Shown here one piece after another: positions 16,917 through 25,088 of a stretch of 64,000 nt of DNA; the first letter of the stretch is position 1; each line of letters starts with the position of its first letter. The notes under the pieces are model-generated. The model was not told the DNA's origin. It was given only the letters and a program-made list of their open reading frames with translations, and did not search any database. This stretch comes from JAVBQL01 sp031549085 (GTDB taxonomy: Bacteria; Spirochaetota; GWE2-31-10; MWDO01): contig JAVBQL010000014.1 in the NCBI GenBank assembly GCA_031549085.1, forward strand, positions 85,882 to 149,881, in the 5' to 3' direction. The position numbers were made by a program, and so were the translations under genes.

Positions 16917-18356
16917 CTACTTTCTAGTTATCAAGAATATATTGTGTCCAGTGACATATAAAAGATCTTTCTTAACATTCTTTGAAAAATTTCCCAATTT
17001 TAATACAGAAGTCTCATTATTGCTGGTTATATAATTCAGCTTTAATATAACCTCCTCTGTATAATTATTTTTTTTAGCATCAAATGCATATTGAATGATA
17101 TCAGTCTTTTTATCTTTCTTGTTGTTTGTGAAGTAGTAGAAATCGGGAAACTCCCCATCTTTATAGTGATCCAATGGCAGCCCCTCTATAAAAGAGACAA
17201 TATTTTCCATTCTAAATGGAATCTCAAAAAGTTTCTTCCCCTTCTTCACATCAAAACTACTATTAGTCTGTTGATAATAGAGAAAAGGAACATTGATTAT
17301 TCCGCTGCCTGACAGAATACTAAATATAGTAAAGATGTTGAACGGTATTGCTGGTATAATAAAATCCTTATACTCTTTATTACTGATGTTTAAAAAGTAT
17401 GGAAGATTGAGCGGAACACCCTTTATAACAATCTGTTTCTCTGTATCATTTATGTAACTATCATTGTTATTATAATAGATATCTCCAAGAGCTTCAAAAC
17501 GGATTTTTGGTATATCAAGGTGTGCAGATGATACTATAATCTCTTTCTTATTATCATTGTTTATATCACTAATTACTGGAAAGGTGAATTTTACGAATGA
17601 GTTTATTAGAAAATAGATATTATCTCTTGAAATTTTAATTACACTCTTTAGATGCCAGCTCTTTAATGAGTTTTGGGCATATATGTTTATTGAGTTTGGA
17701 AATTTTGTTATAATCTCACTTTTGCCATCTCCATCTATATCTGTTATAAATGTCATTGGAAATGTATAAAAGATATATTGAGGATAGAACTGACCCGGCA
17801 CCATAGAGAACTCAAGAAATGTTTCCAAGTTTACTGAAGAGAGCTTTGTATAGTTTAGGGTTTCATAAATTTCAATAGCTTTTATATTTTGTATAACAAG
17901 CTCATTTTTTCCATCACTATCTAAATCCATTATCAGATTTACTGATTTCAGTAATTGTGGTTGAGAGACAACAATTTCAGAGGTTATTGTTGAGACACGG
18001 TTTAAAGGCTTTGCCTCTCCAATTGTCTTAAAATAGAGCCCATCACTTGCTAAAAAAACAACATCTGCCTTTTTATCGTTGTTCAGATCTCCAACATCAA
18101 AATAGATAACTCCCTTAGGAACTCTTACTGAATCAAGAAGTTTAAGCTCTCCATTAACTATTTTGTATACATCAACTTTTTTCCCATCATAATCATAATA
18201 TGATATTGCAACTTCATCAATTCCATCATTATCAAGATCTTTTATAACTGGATCTGATATTCTAACATAGTCTCTGCTTTTAAAGATTTTCCATTCATCA
18301 GCCCCAATGAAGAATAGAGTGAAAATAAAAATAAAAATAATGGATATCTTTTTCAA
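16917..18356 (-). CDS. Secreted FG-GAP/VCBS-type repeat protein
   Basis: 479 aa with an N-terminal signal peptide (about 1-18). Five or more Ca2+-loop-like D-x-D/N-x-D-G-x-x-(D/E) motifs are visible: DLDNDGIDE, DLNNDKKAD, DLDSDGKNE, DIDGDGKSE and DINNDNKKE. They are spaced as in integrin-like beta-propeller repeats. It is likely periplasmic or surface-exposed, perhaps binding other proteins; no enzyme motif is seen. It lies 47 bp downstream of the TPR gene on the same strand, so the two are probably co-transcribed. Element A copy 4 follows its stop. Confidence 0.75.
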   Translation of the reverse strand: MKKISIIFIFIFTLFFIGADEWKIFKSRDYVRISDPVIKDLDNDGIDEVAISYYDYDGKKVDVYKIVNGELKLLDSVRVPKGVIYFDVGDLNNDKKADVVFLASDGLYFKTIGEAKPLNRVSTITSEIVVSQPQLLKSVNLIMDLDSDGKNELVIQNIKAIEIYETLNYTKLSSVNLETFLEFSMVPGQFYPQYIFYTFPMTFITDIDGDGKSEIITKFPNSINIYAQNSLKSWHLKSVIKISRDNIYFLINSFVKFTFPVISDINNDNKKEIIVSSAHLDIPKIRFEALGDIYYNNNDSYINDTEKQIVIKGVPLNLPYFLNISNKEYKDFIIPAIPFNIFTIFSILSGSGIINVPFLYYQQTNSSFDVKKGKKLFEIPFRMENIVSFIEGLPLDHYKDGEFPDFYYFTNNKKDKKTDIIQYAFDAKKNNYTEEVILKLNYITSNNETSVLKLGNFSKNVKKDLLYVTGHNIFLITRK

Positions 18357-18403
18357 TTTTATGATTCTCCTTCTATATTTCTATAAAAGATAGATAAGTT
18401 ATG

Positions 18404-19801
18404 CTATTTTTTTTTGTCAGAAATAACCTTTAGTTTATTTAGAATATCGTTTAATCTCTCTTTTTCAACTAATTCTATGATTCTTGATTCTACAAACTGC
18501 TTTGCAGTATCAGAGAACACTCCTGCAGTAACACAAACCGCTCTGTTTAGTTTATGCTCTTTTATTCTGTTGTACAAGCCTCGTATAGTTAGGTCTCCAG
18601 TGACACCTGTGCTTCTTATAAACGTGAATATGACAACATCAAGAGAGCTGGTATTTGAGATCTCAACCTTTACCTCAATTGTTCCATCTTGAACTATCTT
18701 AAATTCAACAAAATTTTGACTCCCTCTAAGTGTTGTAAATTTGCTTAAATAGTATTTGATAAACATTTTAGTTATTTGGATAAAATCATTTTGGTTGCCA
18801 GTTAAATATTGCTCAAATAGATTGTTCTTTGTCATCATTTTATATAGCTCTATCTTATCTTTAACACTTTTATAATCAGGGTTTACATTATATACTCTAG
18901 AAAAATATTCAAGAGCATCTTCATTTTTATTTGTAGTTGCACAGCATTCAGCCATAGAGTAGTAGGCATCTAAAAGAGCATTGTCTTTAAGAAAACCAAG
19001 CTTTATTGCGATATCATAATTTTTTATTGCGTCATCATACTTCTTTTTTCTTTTGTATATCTCTGCTAAATAGAGTGTTGCCTCATTGAAATATTTGTTA
19101 TCTTTTTGAAGTATTAAGAAAGCCTCTTCAGCGTCATCTAAATAGTTTAATTGTATTCCTAAATTTGCATAGAACATCAGCATCTCTAAGTCTTCAGGCT
19201 TAAGTTTGCAATATTTTCTTATATAGGCAAAAGCCTCACTTGTCTTATTTACGTTTTGGCAGCAGATACTGATATATTTTAAAGCTTCAGTGTTGTTGGG
19301 CTCTGTTTTTAAAATACTGTTAAAAAAGGAGTAGGCCTTTGCATAGCTCTTATTTCTAATTTCAATCATGCCAAGTCCTAAGTTTGCCTCAACATTGAAT
19401 GTGTCAATATTTCGAGCCATCTTATAATATTTTTCAGCATCAGCTGTATTCTCAAGGGCCTCATAACATTTTGCAATATTTATAAGACACTTTACCTCAT
19501 TGATGCTTCTATTAATTTTTGCACTTTCAAGCTGTATAAATAGCTCTTTTATTGCTGGCAGATAAGATTGGGTCTCTATCAAGAGGGGAATAAGCTTGTC
19601 TCTTGCTTGAAAGTTATTTGAATTTAGCTTGAGTGCTTTTTTTAGCTCCCCTATTGCAGCAAATTTATCGATAGAGGCCTTGTTTATGGCCTTTTCTATG
19701 GTTTTTTTTGTCTTTTTTTTGAACATCGATCTAAAGAACATTATAGCAATAACAATGACAACTACAGCTGCTAAAAAAACAATTAGAACTTCCATTCCCA
19801 T
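18404..19801 (-). CDS. Membrane-anchored TPR protein with a degenerate Mrr-like C-terminal domain
   Basis: 465 aa. An N-terminal membrane helix (about 3-25) and a basic KKKTKKT stretch come first. Eight or more TPR-like helical repeats (about 45-330) follow. The C-terminal ~100 residues run ...IRGLYNRIKEHKLNRAVCVTAG-F-x-x-x-A-x-x-F, then IIELVEKERL. That matches the second half of the Mrr_cat nuclease-fold domain. The QxK catalytic element of Mrr is replaced (the equivalent stretch reads IFTFIRS), so it is probably not an active nuclease. The role is unknown; TPRs suggest a scaffold. It is the first gene of a pair with the FG-GAP protein. Confidence 0.7.
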   Translation of the reverse strand: MGMEVLIVFLAAVVVIVIAIMFFRSMFKKKTKKTIEKAINKASIDKFAAIGELKKALKLNSNNFQARDKLIPLLIETQSYLPAIKELFIQLESAKINRSINEVKCLINIAKCYEALENTADAEKYYKMARNIDTFNVEANLGLGMIEIRNKSYAKAYSFFNSILKTEPNNTEALKYISICCQNVNKTSEAFAYIRKYCKLKPEDLEMLMFYANLGIQLNYLDDAEEAFLILQKDNKYFNEATLYLAEIYKRKKKYDDAIKNYDIAIKLGFLKDNALLDAYYSMAECCATTNKNEDALEYFSRVYNVNPDYKSVKDKIELYKMMTKNNLFEQYLTGNQNDFIQITKMFIKYYLSKFTTLRGSQNFVEFKIVQDGTIEVKVEISNTSSLDVVIFTFIRSTGVTGDLTIRGLYNRIKEHKLNRAVCVTAGVFSDTAKQFVESRIIELVEKERLNDILNKLKVISDKKK

Positions 19802-20717
19802 TTTCCTTAAACTTTAAAGAGTATCTCAAGCGAATAAAAATTTTTCTGTAATATTAACGACTATAATTCTTATTAGCTAGAAATTTTTTTCAACTTTTTT
19901 CTAATTTCATCTTTGTTTTTGTTTCGATATTTCATTAACTTATAATCTATTAGAAATAAGAATACTAAAATAATAATAAATTGTCAAAATTTTTGATATT
20001 TATGATGATTATTATGCAAAATATAGACTTTTTTAGCGTAATAACTGCGCAAAAGATCAGTAATACATCATGGTTTTTTATGTAAATATATATGATATGT
20101 TCAATTTTTTATTTTTTAAAAATTAGATATATTATTTTTATTTATATTGAATAAATAAAAAATATAATAAAATGACTTTTGTTTTATTATATGTGATATT
20201 TTTTAATAACTAAACTATAATCCATTTTTGAAATAAATTGAATTTATAATGGTTTTTTGCATGTTAAAAAAGATCTGCTATTAAGTAAATAGAAAGATTA
20301 AACCATATTGTAATCAATTTATTCTCAATCATTAATTATTGTTTTATAAAAATGTAGTTTGATTATAACGTTTTCAGATAATTTATTTTATATAAAATTA
20401 TTTTGATTATGTTTATTATTTAAAAATACAATTTTAATTTAATAAAAACATAAGTCGAATTATTTTATAGCTAAAAAAACCAGTAATTAATTAGATTGTA
20501 TATATTATGAGTAAAAGATAGATCGTTTAGTGTCATTTAATTGATAAATATTAATTATTATATGTTTTATTGATTTTTAAACACATTTATATCAATATTT
20601 TTTTACAAAAAAAGTTTAAATTATAAAAAACTAAAATTTTGCTTGTCTTTTTTCGATTTTGAAACTATAATTTCATATGTGGTGATCTAATTGCTTTTTT
20701 AGGAGGTTGATTTTTTT
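19802..20717. other. 916-bp gene-free, very AT-rich stretch
   Basis: No ORF of gene quality, tRNA, repeat family member or DnaA-box cluster was seen. It is richer in A+T than any other gap here. The only readable signal is the promoter at 20643-20671. It lies between divergent transcription units. Confidence 0.6.
20643..20671 (+). promoter_or_regulatory. Sigma-70-type promoter for the 158-aa unknown protein
   Basis: TTGTCT at 20643-20648 and TATAAT at 20666-20671 are 17 bp apart, about 47 bp before the ATG at 20718. Confidence 0.55.
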
Positions 20718-21194
20718 ATGTCATCATCCAGTGGAGGTAAAAAATTGACTTTTATTGAAGAGGTTGAATTAAAAGGATTTAGATATAGGCCAAACGGAAT
20801 ATTGGGCAACGGCTTTTATGGCAATGGTATTTTTATATCTCTATCTGATATGGAAAAAATTTCTAAATCTTCACTCTATCTTACATCATTAGTCTCTAGC
20901 GATGTAATTCTTGTTGATACAGATAAATTTGTTGAATATGAGGCTGTAGAGCTATTTTATACTAACCATATTTTGGCACTCTTTTCTGGGGCAAAAAAAC
21001 ATCAGCTTCATAATCTCTTTAACAAGCATAAAGAGGCGTTTCAATCCCAAAAGCTTTTCACAATTAAAAATAGAAAGAGAATCTTTTCTAAAGATGCAAT
21101 AAAATTTATCTATGATAAATTGGTTAAAAAAGATGTCCCACAACTTAAAAAGAGAGGAAGAAAATCAATAAGATCTGTTACGGAGCAGAATTAA
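20718..21194 (+). CDS. Unknown 158-aa protein with a basic, AT-hook-like tail
   Basis: Not recognised. The ATG follows AGGAGG, so translation is well supported. There is no signal peptide or membrane helix. A glycine/aromatic patch, NGILGNGFYGNGIF (about 26-39), is followed by a mixed alpha/beta region. The last ~25 residues are strongly basic with KKRGRKS (about 145-151), similar to the R-G-R core of AT-hooks that bind the minor groove of AT-rich DNA. It lies just after a 916-bp AT-rich gap and 100 bp before tsaE. DNA binding is inference only. Confidence 0.65.
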   Translation: MSSSSGGKKLTFIEEVELKGFRYRPNGILGNGFYGNGIFISLSDMEKISKSSLYLTSLVSSDVILVDTDKFVEYEAVELFYTNHILALFSGAKKHQLHNLFNKHKEAFQSQKLFTIKNRKRIFSKDAIKFIYDKLVKKDVPQLKKRGRKSIRSVTEQN

Positions 21195-21234
21195 ACATGT
21201 TTATGTTTAAGCGATAATATTATTTTCTGCTCTA
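21184..21234 (+). terminator. Stem-loop at the end of the 158-aa gene
   Basis: GAGCAGAA (21183-21190) pairs with TTCTGCTC near 21225-21233. Inside, taaacat/atgttta forms a second hairpin, and TATTTT follows. The left arm overlaps the stop codon region. Confidence 0.5.
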
Positions 21235-21293
21235 TTTTAAGGATGCCTGCTTTGATATGCTTAAATAAGGGATGTTTTTTTTAGTATTGTAAA

Positions 21294-21728
21294 ATGAATA
21301 TAGCAAACAACAAACTATCAGAACAATTTTTATCAAACTCAAAAAAAGTGACACATAGGTTTGGTTATGAGCTTGCACCAAAACTTAGTGTCCCCTCCAT
21401 TATATCATTTGACGGAGAACTTGGTGCCGGAAAATCTGTTTTGATTAGAGGTATATTAGAGGGGCTTGGTGTTAAAGAGATCATACCTAGCCCAACTTTC
21501 ACAATAGTCAATGAGTATAGAGTCTCATATCCAATCTATCACTTTGATCTATATCGAATAAACACTCCTTTTGAGCTATATGAGATTGGATTTGAGGACT
21601 ATATTTATGGAAATGGCATCTCTCTTATTGAGTGGGGGGCAAAAGCGTTGAATCTTCTGCCATCAAATTATCTTAAAATAAGTATTGAAATAAGAGACAA
21701 AAATAAGAGGCTTATTACTGTGCATTGA
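21294..21728 (+). CDS. tsaE: tRNA threonylcarbamoyladenosine biosynthesis ATPase TsaE
   Basis: A 144-aa P-loop ATPase needed with TsaB and TsaD to make t6A37 in ANN-decoding tRNAs. Walker A is GELGAGKS (41-48). The family motifs SPTFTIVNEY (63-72), HFDLYR and EWG are all present. The length is normal (~150 aa). The ribosome site is weak. tsaB follows 44 bp downstream, supporting co-expression; tsaC and tsaD are not in the window. Confidence 0.95.
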   Translation: MNIANNKLSEQFLSNSKKVTHRFGYELAPKLSVPSIISFDGELGAGKSVLIRGILEGLGVKEIIPSPTFTIVNEYRVSYPIYHFDLYRINTPFELYEIGFEDYIYGNGISLIEWGAKALNLLPSNYLKISIEIRDKNKRLITVH

Positions 21729-21772
21729 ATATTTAATATAAATGAGTTTTATTAAATGTTGGGGGGAATTAT

Positions 21773-22480
21773 ATGAATGATACTAATTTGATAGTCATTG
21801 ATACAGCATCTTTTGACTTAAAAATTGCTGTTAGCATTATGGGTAGGGAACTCTTTGTTGATAAAAAGGATAGCTCAAATCAAAATGTAGAGATGCTGAT
21901 TCCCATTATAGATAGTGTTTTTAAAGAGCTTGAGGTCTCTCCTGATATTATAAATAATATTGCTGTCTGTGTTGGACCTGGCTCTTTTACAGGGATAAGG
22001 GTTGGGCTTGCGGCAAGTTTTGGACTTATTCTTGGCAAAGAGATAGATATTGTTGGCTTTTCTCAGTTTGATGTATATAGGTTTTTATTAAAAAATAGAC
22101 CTAATTCTGCAATTATACCTGTTATAGATGCTAAAAAAAATAGTTTGTACACCTCTTTCATATCTACTAGCAAAAGTAGTAGTGATAATGAAAACAGTTA
22201 TCCCGCAGGAGAGTGTCTGACTATAGATGATTTCTTCTGTAAAATTAAAGAGATAGATAACAATATCTGTTTTACTGGCAAAGATTTTTCTCTTATTAAA
22301 GAGAGGGTTGATAGAGAGCTTAACAGAGATTATGAGTATTGCTATCCTGATAACTATTCAAGCAAAGATATGTTTTATGCTATAAAAGAGATGATTGAGA
22401 GTGGAGAGAAGGGCTCAACAGAGCCGCTCTACTTAAGAAAGAGTGATGCAGAACTTCTTTTGCTGACATTAAGCAGATAA
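21773..22480 (+). CDS. tsaB: tRNA threonylcarbamoyladenosine biosynthesis protein TsaB
   Basis: 235 aa, ASKHA fold. It begins with IVIDTAS, and the signature GPGSFTGIRVGLAASFGL (about 64-81) is intact. TsaB is the non-catalytic partner that dimerises with TsaD in the t6A-forming complex. A poly-G ribosome site (GGGGGG) precedes the ATG. It follows tsaE and is convergent, with a 31-bp gap, to a membrane protein gene on the other strand. Confidence 0.94.
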   Translation: MNDTNLIVIDTASFDLKIAVSIMGRELFVDKKDSSNQNVEMLIPIIDSVFKELEVSPDIINNIAVCVGPGSFTGIRVGLAASFGLILGKEIDIVGFSQFDVYRFLLKNRPNSAIIPVIDAKKNSLYTSFISTSKSSSDNENSYPAGECLTIDDFFCKIKEIDNNICFTGKDFSLIKERVDRELNRDYEYCYPDNYSSKDMFYAIKEMIESGEKGSTEPLYLRKSDAELLLLTLSR

Positions 22481-22511
22481 AAAATATAACTTATATAATA
22501 TTTTTCTTACT

Positions 22512-23027
22512 CTATATAAATTTCAAAACTTTAAATAATATAATTAGGAATGTGATTGAAATAAGTATTAGTATTACCCAGTTATACCACTTTAATGGAC
22601 GATTATTACGAATTATATTGTCAATAAATAGAACAATGCCTAGAAAAAAGTTAAATGTAATGAAGGTTAAAAATAGATATATCCAAAAATAAGTAATACT
22701 ATCTAAAATATGATTAATAGACACCTCATTTATATTTTTGTTTTCTTCATAATTAGCAATTGATATCATAACTATGTAAATAAATGAAAAAGCATTAATA
22801 ACTGATATTGCAAAATAGAGAATTAGCTTTCGCACTCTTTTACTTTTTTCAAATAAGTTATTTTTTATAATAATGATATTAAAAACTATCAAAAAAATAG
22901 AAAAAAGAAGTGGTAAAATAAAGGTTACAAATGGAGTGAATATAGACATTAAAACAGATGGCAAATATAGTAAAACTATAAGTATATATAGAATTATTTT
23001 TATAATTTTTTCTTTTTTAATATCCAT
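22512..23027 (-). CDS. Four-helix membrane protein of the duplicated two-gene cassette (copy 1)
   Basis: 171 aa with four hydrophobic helices and a short basic N-terminus; no known family recognised. Its last third contains FIDNIIRNNRP before the final helix. This matches LIDNIIRQDD at the same place in the 184-aa protein at 63422-63976, and both also share an RKLILYF/KKLILYVV stretch. In both loci it lies directly downstream of the same larger soluble protein gene. Here that upstream partner is broken, whereas this gene remains open. A membrane partner to a cytosolic protein would fit an immunity, anchor or effector role; this is speculation. Confidence 0.65.
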   Translation of the reverse strand: MDIKKEKIIKIILYILIVLLYLPSVLMSIFTPFVTFILPLLFSIFLIVFNIIIIKNNLFEKSKRVRKLILYFAISVINAFSFIYIVMISIANYEENKNINEVSINHILDSITYFWIYLFLTFITFNFFLGIVLFIDNIIRNNRPLKWYNWVILILISITFLIILFKVLKFI

Positions 23028-23118
23028 TTAGTTATTATATATTAGATAAGTTAAGAAAACAATTCTTTTCTTAACAGAAGGTAACTATATATATTGCTAT
23101 ATATAGTTACTTGTAACT

Positions 23119-24404
23119 TTAATAAAAGTTATTTATTTGGTATTTTGAGCTATAACGAGACATTCTATCAAATAGTTCATTATGTTTGGCAACCTCATTT
23201 TCCATAGGAGTGTTTGGGACAGCATCTGCTAGGTTTATTTGTGATCTAAGATAATCAGATATATTACTATTACTTGTATCTACATCTTTTCCACTCCAAT
23301 TGGGCAAAAACACACCATTTTCGCTTATACTAGTTGCTGGAATAATAAATCTATCTGTTGCAGGTGTTTTTTTAATTTGCTATATAATGTAGCGATTATA
23401 TCGGGCAATACTTTATAGAATTTTCCTCTCCAATATACAAAATCAACATCAACACCACGAGGGGTTTTCTCTCCATATCTAACAACTCCCTCAAAAGCCC
23501 CATGTACTCCATCTCGCTCATTTCCAAGAAAAAACACATTTCTGTCAGAGTTGTTTTTTAGTACTCCATCTTCGCTACTAGAATAGCGGTCAAGTCCTCT
23601 AGCCAAGGCAAGCCTTGTTGTCATAGGTTTGTATTTTCCACTGGTATAACCCTTTTCACCAATATATAGTTTGTAATCTATTATTAATCTATTAACATCC
23701 CTCATTTTATTAAATAGAAGCTCAATATCATCATACTTTATATTTCTAAAAGACTCAGCATAGAGAGTTTTATATATATTTATCATTTCAATAATCTCAT
23801 CATCTTTTTTGGCTTTCCACTTTTGATAGTTTGGCTTTAAGAGCTTTTTTAGCTCATCTCCCTCTGCCTTTACATCAGCTAATCTAACATCAATTTCATA
23901 TTTGTATAGAAGCTCATCTATACTTCCAGTTGTAGTGCATATAATTTTTAACTGGTCAAAATCAATATTTTGATGATCTCTTATAGCCCTATCATAAAAA
24001 TGTACCATTTTAAGCTTTAGATTATCATCTTTAATATCCCTCCACTTTCTATCATTTAGAAGCTGATATCTATAGTTCATGCTCTCCTTTGTAGAGACCT
24101 TAATCTCAATTGGTCCAATTGAAAGAGTGTGCTCTTCAAAAAATAGCTTACTGCCATGATCAATAAAAATTTTATTTTGATAGATTCTAGTAAAGATATC
24201 AAAAACCCATCTGACCTCTTTAATAGGGCTCTTCTTATAGCTTGGGATTGCTCTCTCATAAATCTCTTTAACAGCTTTCTCAATCTTTGTAGTAAAGCTG
24301 TCGCTATTAAAATTTTTATTTCTAACCATCTCATTTTTAATATCACGTTCAAATTATCGCTTGATTCTATCAAGTTTATCCTTTACATCACGTTTTATAT
24401 CCAT
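23119..24404 (-). pseudogene. Broken copy of the cassette's ~400-aa soluble protein (nonsense plus frameshift)
   Basis: Homologous along its length to the intact protein at 62198-63406. Shared blocks include a GSKLFFE/GSKLFFD stretch, DDN-LKLKMV, a TSG-Y-x-(P/A)MTT-LALA-GL block and a G-DVDF-Y-x-G-FYK block. The original start, ATG 24404 after AAGGAG, reads 16 codons and meets TAA at 24354-24356, then continues in frame. The 334-residue open part is 24329-23325. At an A7 run (23367-23373) the frame is lost; a -1 shift or an eighth A restores reading to the stop at 23119. It could be a pseudogene, a phase-variable gene, or a frameshifting gene with internal reinitiation. Pseudogene is the simplest reading. 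Confidence 0.8.
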
Positions 24405-24471
24405 GATAAAACTCCTTTTTAACATTAATTTAGAAATAAGTTGTTATACCACACATCTATAGCTGGATGCT

Positions 24472-24522
24472 GCCAAACTCTTCGGAAATCTTTTGATAAG
24501 CAAACTTTTCCGAAAGATTTGA
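24472..24522. repeat. Imperfect paired motif with a TTCGGAAA/TTTCCGAA stem
   Basis: TTCGGAAA (24481-24488) is complementary to TTTCCGAA (24507-24514). The flanks gccaaactc and gcaaac repeat in the same direction. It sits between the broken cassette and the ferredoxin gene. Its role is unknown; a terminator-like RNA is possible. Confidence 0.4.
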
Positions 24523-24674
24523 CGAAAGTTGCTTTGTTATTTAGTTTTTATGATTTAAGAGATTTTTTTAGCTTTAAAGAAAATGCTTGATTTTAATTGT
24601 TATAACAGATATCTTTCTACTATAAATTTACAATTTAAAATGTATCTATTTCTATCTACAAATGAGAGACCTTT

Positions 24675-25088
24675 ATGAGATTAAAAGTTGTTGATGCAGA
24701 AAAATGTGTTGGCTGTCAATGCTGTATGTTTGCGTGTACAAGACGATTTGGAAAATCTGGGACATCAAAAAGCTCAATACACGTAAAATCCAATGGAGAT
24801 AATGGCAAGGGCTTTATTGTTGTTGTTTGCCGTGCTTGCAAGAATCCGCCATGTGCTTTGGTATGTCCTAATGATGCCCTAAGACTTCGCAATGGCGGCG
24901 GCGTGATACTTGATGAATCAAAGTGTATTGGCTGTGGCATGTGTAAAAAAGCGTGTGTAATAGGTGCTGTCTTTACTGATAACAAAAACAAGCCTATGAT
25001 CTGTATCCATTGTGGTTTTTGTGCAAAGTATTGCCCATATGGGGTGTTGACTCTTAGAAAAGAGGAGGGTGATGATGTTAAAGAATGA
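24675..25088 (+). CDS. Polyferredoxin (four 4Fe-4S sites), AOR electron partner
   Basis: 137 aa, rich in cysteine. Ferredoxin-type motifs are CVGCQCCMFAC (11-21), CRACKNPPCALVC, CIGCGMCKKAC and CIHCGFCAKYC. This gives capacity for about four 4Fe-4S clusters, as in electron-transfer subunits of the DmsB/HycB type. Its stop overlaps the start of the tungsten oxidoreductase gene, so the two are translationally coupled. It most likely takes electrons from the AOR. It is cytoplasmic, with no signal peptide. Confidence 0.9.
   Translation: MRLKVVDAEKCVGCQCCMFACTRRFGKSGTSKSSIHVKSNGDNGKGFIVVVCRACKNPPCALVCPNDALRLRNGGGVILDESKCIGCGMCKKACVIGAVFTDNKNKPMICIHCGFCAKYCPYGVLTLRKEEGDDVKE

Noticed and set aside
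19802..20717. Replication origin in the AT-rich gap
   Set aside because: No DnaA-box cluster was seen, and none of dnaA, dnaN or gidA is nearby. Richness in A+T alone is not enough.
23325..24329. Treating the 334-aa frame as a normal gene
   Set aside because: Alignment with the intact copy shows homology continuing beyond both ends of this frame, past an in-frame TAA and a frameshift, so it is a fragment.
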